Notes: generated by a model not told the origin, from the sequence alone. A stretch of 59,507 nucleotides of DNA from an uncultured Bdellovibrionales bacterium (GCA_937927435.1 CALBDW010000143.1:1-59507); one strand, 5' to 3'; positions 16,223-24,478 are shown, numbered from the stretch's first letter. Numbers and translations: made by a program.

Positions 16223-17176
16223 ATGAAGTCGATGACCGGATTCGGCCGTAGTTCGAACGTTCGCCAAGCCTCCAGAAAGGCGGCGAAGGCGTCCGCGAAA
16301 GCTTCGCGGAAACGGCGGTCTGCGCCTGTCGCGGTTGAGCCCGAGATCAATGTCGCCGTGAAGGCCGTTAACGGCCGTTTTCTCGATGTTCGAATCCATC
16401 TTCCCCGCGAGTACGCGAGTTTTGAAAGTGAAATACGTGCCCAACTGACGAAGATTTTCGCGCGTGGGACCGTCGATGTTTATATCAATCGCTCGAACGC
16501 TCTTGCCCCCGCCTCGGTGGCGGTCAACGAGGTGCTCGCCAAGGCGTGGGTGCAAAGCTTCCGGGAGCTCGCCCGGTCGATGAATCTGTCCACGGATATT
16601 TCGATCGAGACTTTGGCGAGGATCCCGGATGTCTTCGTCGTGCAGAACCAGAACGAGGTGAGCCCCGCTGAAAAGGCTCTCGTGAAAAAGCTCGTCGAAG
16701 AAGCTGCGCTCGCCTGCGATGGAGAGCGGCTGCGCGAGGGAGTGAGTCTCGAAAAGGAGCTAAATGCGCTGTGTTCTCGGCTTGAAGAACTCGTCGCCGA
16801 GGCTCAAGAGCTCAAGACTCAAGCGGCCAATGAGCTGGAACGCCGCTTTCGTCAGCGGCTGGATGAATACCTGGTGGCCAGAGGCTTTGACGGCGCCTTA
16901 GACGAGCAAAGAATCGCGCAGGAAGTCGTGATTCATTTGGACAGAGCTGATATTTCTGAAGAGCTCACTCGTTTGCGGGAGCATTTGAGAGCCTATCGCC
17001 AACTTCTGAAGAGTCCGGAGCCGCAGGGTAAGAAGCTTGATTTTTACGCCCAAGAACTGTTGCGTGAGGTCAACACGATCGGCTCTAAGAGCCATATCGC
17101 GAAGCTCACGAGTTTGGTCGTGGAGGCGAAAACTGTGGTAGAAAAGATTCGCGAGTTGGTTCAGAACGTCGAATAA
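16223..17176 (+). CDS. yicC: YicC/YloC-family endoribonuclease
   Basis: YicC-family proteins are ring-forming endoribonucleases involved in RNA turnover. The start at 16223 gives MKSMTGFGRSS, the conserved first motif; a TTG at 16184 would add 13 residues without family support. Further family blocks are VKAVNGRFLDVRIHLP, FARGTVDVYINR and, at the C-terminus, the very conserved run from GKKLDFYAQELLREVNTIGSK to VVEKIRELVQNVE. Residues about 12-40 form an unusual Ala/Lys/Ser/Arg-rich insertion (RKAAKASAKASRKRR) between the first motif and the first conserved strand. yicC next to gmk and rpoZ is the normal order. Confidence 0.92.
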   Translation: MKSMTGFGRSSNVRQASRKAAKASAKASRKRRSAPVAVEPEINVAVKAVNGRFLDVRIHLPREYASFESEIRAQLTKIFARGTVDVYINRSNALAPASVAVNEVLAKAWVQSFRELARSMNLSTDISIETLARIPDVFVVQNQNEVSPAEKALVKKLVEEAALACDGERLREGVSLEKELNALCSRLEELVAEAQELKTQAANELERRFRQRLDEYLVARGFDGALDEQRIAQEVVIHLDRADISEELTRLREHLRAYRQLLKSPEPQGKKLDFYAQELLREVNTIGSKSHIAKLTSLVVEAKTVVEKIRELVQNVE

Positions 17177-17193
17177 AAGGGGACGAGGGGCCG

Positions 17194-17757
17194 ATGAAAG
17201 TAAGAATGATCATCATCGCGGCACCGAGTGGAGCGGGGAAATCGAGTTTCGTCGAAAGAATCACTCGGGAGATTCCGCGTCTGCGTGACACGGTGACTTA
17301 TACGACGCGAAAAATGCGGCCCACCGAGTCCGAGGGAAACCCCTATCATTTCGTTTCGGAAGAGCGTTTTAAGGAGCTTCGCGATCAGGGCTTCTTCGTT
17401 GAATGGGCGGTCGTTCACAACAATTTCTATGGGACCCCAATGCACCAGCTCGAAGATGCTTGGGTGCGGGATGAAGTCATCATCATGGATGTGGACGTCC
17501 AGGGGGCTGCGACGTTTAAGAGGAAGTTCCCCGACGCTGTCTCGATCTTTATTCTGCCCCCGTCTGTTGACGAATTGCGTCGACGACTGATCTCGAGAGA
17601 TGGGGCTGGGTCGGCGGATCTTGAGACCCGCCTGAAAAATGCCGAGCTGGAAATCAGTCGGGCCGGCGAGTTCGATTACCAGATCGTGAACGACGATTTT
17701 GACAAATCTTATCAAGAGTTTAAGAAAATTATTGAAGATTTGCTAGCGCGTCGATAA
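17194..17757 (+). CDS. gmk: Guanylate kinase
   Basis: Gmk phosphorylates GMP to GDP, needed for GTP, dGTP and (p)ppGpp pools. The 187-residue protein has the P-loop APSGAGKSS near residue 10, the GMP-binding segment TYTTRKMRPTESEG...YHFVS, the FVEWAVVHNNFYGTP motif and DVDVQGA. Length and order of motifs are standard. It lies 17 bases after yicC and about 50 bases before rpoZ, and two genes away from the (p)ppGpp enzyme that uses its pathway's product. A GACGAGGGG stretch just before the ATG serves as ribosome-binding site. Confidence 0.96.
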   Translation: MKVRMIIIAAPSGAGKSSFVERITREIPRLRDTVTYTTRKMRPTESEGNPYHFVSEERFKELRDQGFFVEWAVVHNNFYGTPMHQLEDAWVRDEVIIMDVDVQGAATFKRKFPDAVSIFILPPSVDELRRRLISRDGAGSADLETRLKNAELEISRAGEFDYQIVNDDFDKSYQEFKKIIEDLLARR

Positions 17758-17807
17758 AACTCGTGTTTTGTCCCTCATCGGGGTGAATTGGCTTTTCGGA
17801 GGGTGGA

Positions 17808-18050
17808 ATGGCTCGTGTCACAGTCGAAGATTGCTTGCATCGCGTAGACAATCGCTTCGCACTGGTTCTCTTGGTCGCCAAGCGCGCTAAGCAGCTGCTG
17901 AAGGGGGCTACTCCGACTATCTCCGGAAAGAACAATAAATACATCGTAAGCGCATTGCGGGAAGTCGCTGCCGGAACGGTTTATTTCGATAACTCTTCGG
18001 CAGATGCGCAAGAACGTTTGCACCAAATCGAGCAAGACCTCAACCGATAA
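17808..18050 (+). CDS. rpoZ: RNA polymerase omega subunit
   Basis: Omega helps fold and hold the beta' subunit of RNA polymerase and, in many bacteria, forms part of a ppGpp-binding site. The 80-residue protein begins MARVTVEDCLHRVDNRFALVLLVAKRAKQL, matching the omega signature, and has SGKNNKYIVSALREVAAG in the middle. CGGAGGGTGG upstream gives a clear ribosome-binding site. gmk-rpoZ-spoT is a conserved order in proteobacteria, and the relA/spoT gene follows 260 bases on. A GGGGAA-TCGT-TTCCCC hairpin (18071-18086) lies 20 bases after the stop. Confidence 0.95.
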   Translation: MARVTVEDCLHRVDNRFALVLLVAKRAKQLLKGATPTISGKNNKYIVSALREVAAGTVYFDNSSADAQERLHQIEQDLNR

Positions 18051-18070
18051 GGTTTGCCGTTATCGAGGAT

Positions 18071-18241
18071 GGGGAATCGTTTCCCCTTCCCGCGGCCGGA
18101 TTTGACTCCCATTTAGATCTTTTCACCCCCTCTTTCCCGGTCCGGCGTAACCAGTCCCTAACGATTAGTCTGAAGTTGAGACATTGAGATTCGGTCAAAT
18201 AGGGGGGCTATTTGGCTTTTCCGCCCCGGATCGGTTATTCT
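18071..18241 (+). promoter_or_regulatory. rpoZ-rel intergenic region: hairpins and candidate promoter
   Basis: The 260-base gap holds a GGGGAA/TTCCCC hairpin (18071-18086), possibly a weak rpoZ terminator. It also holds CAAATAG/CTATTTG (18196-18202 with 18208-18214) around five Gs. A promoter candidate is TTGGCT (18212-18217) with TATTCT (18236-18241), 18-base spacing. The second repeat abuts the -35, so it could be an operator or a weak terminator (GCTTTTCC follows). The remaining sequence shows no gene. Confidence 0.4.
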
Positions 18242-18310
18242 GAAAATCAGTCGCCCCGCCGTGCGCAACGCCCGGCGAATCCGAGGAAGCCGACGGCAGT
18301 TTAGAGGCTT

Positions 18311-20524
18311 ATGGTTGAGAAGTTCTATGACGACGCGATAGGCACGCGGAGTCCGAAGACGTTCGAGGAACTTTGCGAGAAGATTAAGGGGTATTTCCCG
18401 GGCGCCGATCTCTCACTCATCGAAAAAGCCTACAAGTTTTCCGAGCAAGCGCACGCCGGTCAAATCCGCCGTAGCGGGGAGCCGTACATTTCTCATCCGC
18501 TGGGTGTTGCCGCGATCCTCGCTGACCTTCGGCTCGATCTCGCTTCCATCGCGACGGGCCTCTTGCACGACACAGTCGAAGACACGCACGCAACCCTCGA
18601 AGATATTGAACGAGAATTCGGCAAAACCATCGCGGAACTCGTCGACGGCGTGACGAAAATTTCCAAGATGAATTTCCGTCACACACACGAAAAGCAGGGC
18701 GAGAACATCCGCAAGATGATCGTCGCGATGGGGAAGGACGTGCGGGTGATCCTCGTCAAGCTCGCGGACAGGCTGCACAACATGCGCAGCCTCAACCACA
18801 TGCCGCCGGATAAACAAAAGCAGATCGCGCAGGAGACTTTGGATATTTACGCGCCGCTGGCGGGACGCCTGGGGATCATGTCGCTCAAAGTGGAGCTTGA
18901 GGATCTGAGCTTTCGCTATTCGAACCCGGACGCCTATTACCAGCTCGTGCAGAAAGTCGAGATGAAGTCGAAGGAGCGCGACCGGTATATAGAGGAAACA
19001 AAGAAGATCCTGAGCACTGAGCTAGCGGCGCGCACGAAGATGAAGTTCGAGGTGTATGGGCGGCCGAAGCATCTCTATTCGATTTACCGGAAGATGCAGG
19101 CGAGAAACCTCGATTACGACCAGATCTACGATATTCTCGCCTTCCGCGTGATCGTCGGCACCGTAAGCGAATGTTACGAGGTTTTGGGTCACGTGCACGC
19201 CCTTTGGAAACCGATCCCGGGCCGCTTCAAAGACTTCATCGCCATGCCTAAGGTCAATAATTACCAGTCGCTGCATACGACGGTGATCGGACCGGGCGGC
19301 GAACGGATCGAAATTCAGATCCGCACGCGCGAGATGCATGAAGTGGCCGAGCGCGGGATCGCGGCCCACTGGAAGTATAAAGAGGGAAAGACGGGAAGCG
19401 ATATCAACGACCAGAAGTTCGAGTGGTTGCGAGAACTCGTTTCTTTGCACCAGCAGGTGCGCAACTCGGACGAGTTTTTGGAAACGGTCAAAACCGACCT
19501 GTTTGACCGCGAGATCTACGTTTTCACACCGAAGGGAGATGTGCGCGAATTGCCGGACGGGGCGACTCCGATCGACTTCGCGTACGCCGTTCATACCGAT
19601 ATCGGCAACCATTGCGCCGCTGCGCGCGTGAACGGTCGTTTGGTGCCGCTGAAAACCCGCTTGAAATCGGGCGATACGATCGAGGTCATCACAAGCGCTC
19701 ACCAGCAGCCGTCGAAAGACTGGCTGAAGTACTGCGTGACGCCTCGGGCGAAGGCGAAGATCCGCTGGTTCGTGAAGAACGAGCAGCGGAAACGCGCGCT
19801 GGAACTCGGGCGCGAGATTCTCGAGAAAGAGTTCCGCAAGTTTGGGCATAACCTGCAGAAGGTTCTTAAGGAGACGGCAGGACTGCAGGAAAAACTCCGC
19901 TCTCTGGGTGCGAACGATGCGGACGATCTATTTATTCAGGTCGGCTTCGGTCGCTTGGTCGCGAAAGACGTCGTCCAAAAGTTCTTCCCCGACGCGAAAG
20001 CGGTCGAGGAGGAGAAGCCGACCTTTTTACAAAGGGTCGTTCAAAGCGCCGCCAACAAGGCGAAGAAGGCGAAATCCATCATCCGTGTCGACGGCATGGA
20101 TGACATGCTCGTGCGATTCGGCAAATGCTGTAACCCGATCCCGGGCGACCCGATCGTCGGCTTCATCACCCGCGGGCGGGGTATCACGATTCATAAGGCC
20201 GATTGCGAGCGCGCGTTCGAGGTCGAAGATGCCCGTCGGATCGACGCCGAGTGGACGGTGAGTTCAGTGCCTGAAGGTATCGAGCGGGTCGTGCGGGTAC
20301 GCGTGATCAGCCACGATATTCCGGGGCTTCTCAAGCTCATGTCCGAAGCCTTCAGCGCCCGCAATATCAATATTCATAACGCCCAAATCCGGACCACTAA
20401 GGACAAGAAAGCGATCTGTATTTTCGATGTGAATGTCCGCGATACGAACCAGCTGTCGCAGGTGATGCAGGATCTTCAGAAGATCAATGGGATTATCGGT
20501 GTGACCCGTGTCGCGCACGTATAA
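18311..20524 (+). CDS. Bifunctional (p)ppGpp synthetase/hydrolase
   Basis: This Rel/SpoT-type enzyme makes and removes the stringent-response alarmone. The domains run in order over 737 residues. The HD hydrolase domain has HAGQIRRSGEPYISHPL and HDTVEDT near residue 85. The synthetase domain has GRFKDFIAMPKVNNYQSLHTT near 300 and ends AAHWKYKEG. The TGS domain (IYVFTPKGDVRELPDGATPIDFAY) begins near 400, a zinc-finger-like CCNPIPGDPI segment lies near 605, and an ACT domain runs from about 660. Intact HD residues and the RFKD loop, typical of bifunctional enzymes rather than the ExDD of RelA, support both activities. AGAGG precedes the ATG. Without genome context I do not choose between the symbols rel and spoT. 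Confidence 0.95.
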   Translation: MVEKFYDDAIGTRSPKTFEELCEKIKGYFPGADLSLIEKAYKFSEQAHAGQIRRSGEPYISHPLGVAAILADLRLDLASIATGLLHDTVEDTHATLEDIEREFGKTIAELVDGVTKISKMNFRHTHEKQGENIRKMIVAMGKDVRVILVKLADRLHNMRSLNHMPPDKQKQIAQETLDIYAPLAGRLGIMSLKVELEDLSFRYSNPDAYYQLVQKVEMKSKERDRYIEETKKILSTELAARTKMKFEVYGRPKHLYSIYRKMQARNLDYDQIYDILAFRVIVGTVSECYEVLGHVHALWKPIPGRFKDFIAMPKVNNYQSLHTTVIGPGGERIEIQIRTREMHEVAERGIAAHWKYKEGKTGSDINDQKFEWLRELVSLHQQVRNSDEFLETVKTDLFDREIYVFTPKGDVRELPDGATPIDFAYAVHTDIGNHCAAARVNGRLVPLKTRLKSGDTIEVITSAHQQPSKDWLKYCVTPRAKAKIRWFVKNEQRKRALELGREILEKEFRKFGHNLQKVLKETAGLQEKLRSLGANDADDLFIQVGFGRLVAKDVVQKFFPDAKAVEEEKPTFLQRVVQSAANKAKKAKSIIRVDGMDDMLVRFGKCCNPIPGDPIVGFITRGRGITIHKADCERAFEVEDARRIDAEWTVSSVPEGIERVVRVRVISHDIPGLLKLMSEAFSARNINIHNAQIRTTKDKKAICIFDVNVRDTNQLSQVMQDLQKINGIIGVTRVAHV

Positions 20525-20553
20525 AAAAACCGGAGTCCTATGAGAGCCTCCGG
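20523..20553 (-). terminator. Intrinsic terminator facing the 3' end of the (p)ppGpp gene
   Basis: Read on the minus strand, CCGGAG and CTCCGG (20530-20535 with 20548-20553) form a stem followed by seven Ts. The T-tract overlaps the stop region of the plus-strand gene. It would stop transcripts from the minus-strand outer-membrane gene, whose stop is about 130 bases away. On the plus strand there is no U-tract, so it ends the plus transcript only weakly if at all. Confidence 0.7.
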
Positions 20554-20683
20554 CTGAAAGAAGTCCGTTGGATGAAGCGGATTAATTCCGAGTGCAGCTT
20601 ATCTGTTTTGAGGGGCTTATAAAAACCTTGAGATATTAATGGGTTAGCAATCGTAAAATTTTTTACCCGCAAAGATAAGTACG

Positions 20684-21556
20684 TCAGAACTGCCAACCGA
20701 AGCCGCCGCGCAGGGAGATCACGTTGGTGTTAACGCTCGAGGAGGGCGGGAACAGGCTGTACTCCACGTGCGCGGTCGCGTACATGCCGTCCATCCATTT
20801 GTAGTTCATGCCCACACTGGCGAAGAAAACGCTCGTCATCGCGATTTTGGTTTCGTCGAGAATCGTGGAGCTTTTCGAGAGGGGATAGTGGATTCCCAAT
20901 CCTCCGGCCGCGAAGGGAACGAAGGTTCCTTCACTGAAGGCGTAGCGGAGTAAAGCGTCGGCGGTGAGATACATGATGCTTGTTCTTTCTCCATCGCCCG
21001 AAAGTTCGAGTTGTTCGATTCCGCCGCGGGCGATGAACCCTAAGCGTCCGGAAAGCGGCATGTCGGTGAAAGCTTTGGCGCTAAACCCGGAGCCGGACAT
21101 CGGAACCGAGCGGTTGTTGACCGTGACGGTTTGCGAGTCCATCGCGTACCCGATGAGTCCCCCGATGATCGTCGGCGAGATGGCCACGATATCGGAATCG
21201 TACGCGCTGCGCGTGCGCCTTTTGCGTGGTTTTCTCACCGACTCGTCGTCTGCGACGGACGAGCGGCTTTTCCGAACCGGCTCGAGGGAGGCGTCCGGCG
21301 CGGCCTTCCCCTTCGTAATGACACCGACGGATTTTTTGCCGCGGACTCTGGTGATTTGAACGACCGCCCGCCGTTTGCCGTTGATCACCACGAAGTATTT
21401 TTCGCCGACTTTGACATCGGTGTCTTCGTTATTGATGACGACTTGTTTACCTTTTACTCTTTCGACATAAGCGGCTTCGCCCTTCGCGGCGAAGAGCACG
21501 ATCAAGAGGAAGAGAGCCGGGACAAGAGTGCGCAAGAAGCCGGTCCGTCGAAACAT
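20684..21556 (-). CDS. Secreted protein with C-terminal outer-membrane-type domain, function unknown
   Basis: The start at 21556 gives MFRRTGFLRTLVPALFLLIVLFAAKGEAA, a signal peptide, with CGGAGG just upstream; an ATG five codons earlier is in frame. The mature part begins with a small beta domain (YVERVKGKQVVINNEDTDVKVGEKYFVV), then a basic linker (SVRKPRKRRTRS). A long strand-rich region ends in GGFGWQF, with the terminal Phe typical of outer-membrane barrels. GARGGIEQLEL-like repeats and FAAGGLGIHYP match the look of porin-fold domains in Bdellovibrio-type genomes. It resembles the protein at 12332-13249 in layout. Expression is monocistronic by appearance, and the terminator at 20523-20553 serves it. 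Confidence 0.72.
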   Translation of the reverse strand: MFRRTGFLRTLVPALFLLIVLFAAKGEAAYVERVKGKQVVINNEDTDVKVGEKYFVVINGKRRAVVQITRVRGKKSVGVITKGKAAPDASLEPVRKSRSSVADDESVRKPRKRRTRSAYDSDIVAISPTIIGGLIGYAMDSQTVTVNNRSVPMSGSGFSAKAFTDMPLSGRLGFIARGGIEQLELSGDGERTSIMYLTADALLRYAFSEGTFVPFAAGGLGIHYPLSKSSTILDETKIAMTSVFFASVGMNYKWMDGMYATAHVEYSLFPPSSSVNTNVISLRGGFGWQF

Positions 21557-21628
21557 AAAGCCTCCGGGCATACTCCATATGTTAAAGAATTCTCGCTTCT
21601 GGCTCCATTTTCTCGAATGTGGACTGGA

Positions 21629-22005
21629 TCATAATCCAGATGTGTTCGAGACAAATGTCTCGATGTGGAGCCTGCCCGCGTTCACGACTTCATCCGCCGG
21701 GAACGTTCCGCGGAACTGAAGGCGGCAATATGCGACTGTGCCATCTTCCACGCGTTTATAAATTAACACGTCGGATACGCCCCTATGAAAATGGACATGG
21801 ACCGCTTCGTCCCGTATGGCTTCCTCCGCGCTTGTGATATCGCATTCCATGCTTTCCGGAACGGCGGCCGGTTTCGGGGTGGGCTTCGTGTAAAGATGCC
21901 CTTTGGAATTGAACTCCTCGCGATCAGAGGATTGGTAAGGCGTGCACCCGCAGAGCAAATCGCGGATAAGAGAAGGACGGACCTGAAGCTGTTTGAGAAC
22001 GCCAT
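21629..22005 (-). pseudogene. Lipoprotein gene apparently split by a single-base frameshift
   Basis: Two overlapping frames seem to be parts of one gene. The first, from the ATG at 22005, encodes a signal-peptide start (MAFSNSFRSVLLLSAI). The second, running to the stop at 21629, continues with LLCGCTPYQSSDREEF, a lipoprotein-like cysteine region followed by about 95 residues. One extra T in the ATTTGC run near 21957-21961 would join them as SAILLCGCTPYQSS with a lipobox-like LCGC. The remaining protein has no known domain that I recognise. The break could be a real mutation or a homopolymer sequencing error. A palindrome CGAGACA-AA-TGTCTCG lies inside the coding part at 21648-21663. Confidence 0.5.
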
Positions 22006-22045
22006 GAGAACATTCTCGGCTGGTGAGCGCGGGAGTTCAACGGAT

Positions 22046-22075
22046 AAAAAAGCGAGGCCGGGTTGCAGCCTCGCT
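22046..22075 (-). terminator. Intrinsic terminator of ssb
   Basis: AGCGAGGC (22051-22058) and GCCTCGCT (22068-22075) form a perfect 8-bp stem with a 9-base loop. On the minus strand it is followed by TTTTTATCC. It lies about 29 bases after the ssb stop, so it is very likely the ssb terminator. Confidence 0.85.
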
Positions 22076-22103
22076 TTGCTTGGTTGAATTCGATGTTCGC
22101 TTC

Positions 22104-22532
22104 TTAGAACGGGATTTCTTCGGAACTGTCGAAGGAAGGTTCCGGACCGAAATCGGGAGTGAAATCGTCAACGCGCGATTGGCTTTCTGCCGAACGCTCG
22201 CTCGGAGAGCCGAGGAACTGAACGGTGTTGGCGACAATTTCCGTTGCGTAGCGCTTTTGTCCTTGTTGGTCTTCCCACGAGCGGGTTTGCAAACGGCCTT
22301 CGACGTAGACTTGGCGTCCCTTTGCGAGATGTTTGCCGCAGATTTCGGCTAGCCGGCCCCACACAACGACTCGGTGCCATTCGGTGCGCTCTTGCCGTTG
22401 ACCGTCTTTGTCCACCCAGTTTTCGCTGGTGGCGATGCTAAGGCGGGTGACGGTGCCGCCGTTTCCAACGGTCCGCATTTCTGGATCCGCACCAAGACGA
22501 CCTATAAGGATAACTTTATTAACTCCTGACAT
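22104..22532 (-). CDS. ssb: Single-stranded DNA-binding protein
   Basis: SSB coats single-stranded DNA during replication, repair and recombination. The 142-residue protein starts MSGVNKVILIGRLGADPEMR and keeps the OB-fold blocks TEWHRVVVWGRLAEICGKHLAKG, VYVEGRLQTRSWEDQQG and the YATEIVA strand. A short Ser/Asp/Pro-rich tail ends with the acidic tip EEIPF, used by SSB to bind partner proteins. AAGGAG lies 5-6 bases before the ATG. The gene is transcribed in the same direction as the gsp operon but is separated from gspN by 236 bases and has its own promoter candidate and terminator. Confidence 0.97.
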   Translation of the reverse strand: MSGVNKVILIGRLGADPEMRTVGNGGTVTRLSIATSENWVDKDGQRQERTEWHRVVVWGRLAEICGKHLAKGRQVYVEGRLQTRSWEDQQGQKRYATEIVANTVQFLGSPSERSAESQSRVDDFTPDFGPEPSFDSSEEIPF

Positions 22533-22625
22533 GAATACTCCTTGTCTCGTTTACCATCCGAGACGACAAACGTAATGAGGCTTCAGGGCATATTTATGTG
22601 ACCCGCCAGCCGGTTTTGGTCCCAA

Positions 22626-22654
22626 ATTAGGCCCTTACTCGGAGGCCGGGTCAA
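22626..22654 (-). promoter_or_regulatory. Candidate ssb promoter
   Basis: On the minus strand TTGACC (22649-22654) is followed after 17 bases by CCTAAT (22626-22631); shifting the -10 to TAATTT gives 19-base spacing. It lies about 95 bases before the ssb ATG. It is a plausible but unproven match. Confidence 0.3.
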
Positions 22655-22683
22655 ATGGTTTGGCGAATGACACGGCTTTGCAT

Positions 22684-22715
22684 GGCTCCCACGCGGGCTA
22701 TGGAAGGAGGGAGCC
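22684..22715 (-). repeat. Inverted repeat downstream of gspN
   Basis: GGCTCCC (22684-22690) and GGGAGCC (22709-22715) are perfect 7-base arms with an 18-base loop, 54 bases after the gspN stop on the minus strand. No U-tract follows, so it could be a 3'-end processing hairpin of the gsp transcript rather than an intrinsic terminator. Confidence 0.35.
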
Positions 22716-22768
22716 TCGTTATTCTAGAGACTTAATGCGCTGCTTGAAGCTGCTGAGCGAGGGGACGC

Positions 22769-23773
22769 TCAGAGCGGCGTAAAAGTGGGCATCTCCCCGG
22801 GCCTGTTGATTCTCATTCGGAAGGCCAAACGGGTGCCGGCGGGAGTTTCTTGTTTCGCGTTGGGTGGAATCAGGATCAGGAAACCTCCGAGGACGCTTTT
22901 TTGATTCCGTTCCATGAAGTTCTTGTCCACGTTGAGGTCCATCTCGAAATTTGCTTGGGTCATTTCCGGAAAGACGCCGCCCGGCGTGCGCCGGAACCTG
23001 AGACCTAGGGTTCCTTTGATCTTTCCTTTCACGTCACTTTTGGCGTCGCCGATCGTGGCTTCTTGAATCTCAAGCACTCCGTCGTTCAGCTTGGCGCTCT
23101 TGATATTGATGCGGCCGAGGTTGAGGGGCGGAAGCTGTTGTTGGACAGGAACGCCGTTAAAGTTGATGGTGATGGTTTGTCCGGGGAGGGCGAACCTCGG
23201 GGCCTCGAGGCTGAGTTCGCCGATCGGCTGTTCCGTGAACTGTGGGTCAACGCTCGCGTTCAAGTTTGTCGTCACCTTGCCTTCGAGTTTGACGGGCAGC
23301 ATGCCCGCGTCGCGCAGGTATTTGCTCAACGCTTCGAGGTCGAGGTTGTCCGCGCGGAGATGGATGTCCTCCCGGCGGGAACCGGCCTGGGTTTTGGCGC
23401 CTTGGCTATAGGTGATATCGACGTTGCCTTTAAAGAGGTCCGTGATAGATGCGTTGGCTCCGAGTTTGAAGCCTAAAAGCTTCGTGAGCGCGACCGACGC
23501 TTCGATCGATTCAGCGTCGAGAGCAGGAACGCCGCGCGGTTCGATGCGGATTTCATGCGCCTCGAATCCGGGTGCCGGCAAAAGATCGAAATCGAGTTCA
23601 TCGAACTGGATGTAGACGCCTGTTGCGCGCACGATCTGTGCTGTGATGAGGTCGGCTAAATCCGTACGCGGGAAGAGCAGGGCGAAAAAGAGCAAAGCGA
23701 AGATGATGACCGCAAGAATCTTCAACTTATGGTGTCCGAACAGAGTTGTGATCGCTTGAATGATTTGCCCCAC
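22769..23773 (-). CDS. gspN: Type II secretion system protein GspN
   Basis: GspN is a bitopic inner-membrane protein that occurs in a subset of type II secretion systems; its exact role is unclear. The 334-residue product has one N-terminal membrane segment (LKILAVIIFALLFFALLFPRT) and a long periplasmic region with AsmA-like beta features (VYIQFDELDFDLLPAPGFEAHEIRIEP and a KVTTNLNASVDP strand). It ends RINRPGEMPTFTPL. The start codon is GTG with GAGGAG upstream. It is the last gene of the gsp operon, 18 bases after gspM. The name rests on size, topology and its place at the end of the operon. Confidence 0.82.
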   Translation of the reverse strand: MGQIIQAITTLFGHHKLKILAVIIFALLFFALLFPRTDLADLITAQIVRATGVYIQFDELDFDLLPAPGFEAHEIRIEPRGVPALDAESIEASVALTKLLGFKLGANASITDLFKGNVDITYSQGAKTQAGSRREDIHLRADNLDLEALSKYLRDAGMLPVKLEGKVTTNLNASVDPQFTEQPIGELSLEAPRFALPGQTITINFNGVPVQQQLPPLNLGRINIKSAKLNDGVLEIQEATIGDAKSDVKGKIKGTLGLRFRRTPGGVFPEMTQANFEMDLNVDKNFMERNQKSVLGGFLILIPPNAKQETPAGTRLAFRMRINRPGEMPTFTPL

Positions 23774-23791
23774 GGTCGCTTGACTCCTCTT

Positions 23792-24466
23792 TTACTGGCG
23801 TCGGCCCGCCCCCGGACGGTTCGGTGCGGACGATTCTTGGGCGGAGGGGACGCCGAACGCGACAAGCTTGTAAGTTACGTCGAAGTAATGCGGGTCTTGG
23901 GCCGAAGCTTCGATTTTAAGCCCGGTCATTTTGATCGTCGGGCGAATGCCTTGTAAGCGGCCGCCGATGCGCGCGATTTGGTCGACGTTCAAGCGCGACA
24001 AGTTCACGGCGACGCCTTTTTGCTCGAGACTCCTCGGCAGAGTGGCCCCTTGCGCTCGCGTGTTGTCGAATTCGGTGATCGAAACGATTTGCTCGGACAA
24101 AAGCGATGGCCGCTCGCTGTTTAAAATGCCTTGGACCGCGGATCTTAATTCGTCCGCCGACATAGGGGCCGGGGCCGGAGGAAGGGCGTTCACGCGGCGG
24201 GAGAGCCGGTAAAGATCGCGCATCATTTGCTTCTTTTCCTCGAAGTAAGCGACGCTCTCTTGCGAAGATGAGAAGAAATAATAGGGGATTGAGAAAAGAA
24301 CGAGCGCGAAAATTCCTCCGGTGAGTGCTAAAACGGCTTTTTGCACGGGAGGGTTCAAGTCAAGGTAGCGGTCCATGAGTTCGTTCCAAGCGGAACTCTC
24401 CTGGATCTTCACCTTGAGCGAAGTCAGCTGGTCGCGCAGTTGATCTTTCAGATCTTCAAAAGCCAT
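23792..24466 (-). CDS. gspM: Type II secretion system protein GspM
   Basis: GspM pairs with GspL in the inner-membrane platform that links the GspE ATPase to the pseudopilus. The 224-residue product has a cytoplasmic N-terminal helix, a single membrane segment near residues 45-65 (VLALTGGIFALVLFSIPYYF), then a periplasmic coiled-coil part (SSSQESVAYFEEKKQMMRDL) and a ferredoxin-like C-terminal domain. GspM proteins diverge quickly, so the name relies mainly on topology and on the place between gspL and gspN. The tail is Pro/Gly/Arg-rich (SAPNRPGAGRRQ). AAGGA lies 6 bases before the ATG. Confidence 0.82.
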   Translation of the reverse strand: MAFEDLKDQLRDQLTSLKVKIQESSAWNELMDRYLDLNPPVQKAVLALTGGIFALVLFSIPYYFFSSSQESVAYFEEKKQMMRDLYRLSRRVNALPPAPAPMSADELRSAVQGILNSERPSLLSEQIVSITEFDNTRAQGATLPRSLEQKGVAVNLSRLNVDQIARIGGRLQGIRPTIKMTGLKIEASAQDPHYFDVTYKLVAFGVPSAQESSAPNRPGAGRRQ

Positions 24467-24478
24467 TTTCGTTCCTTG

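Noticed and set aside
18071..18086. Firm intrinsic terminator after rpoZ
   Set aside because: The 6-bp stem is followed by TTCCCG rather than a U-tract, so it is kept only as a hairpin within the intergenic entry.
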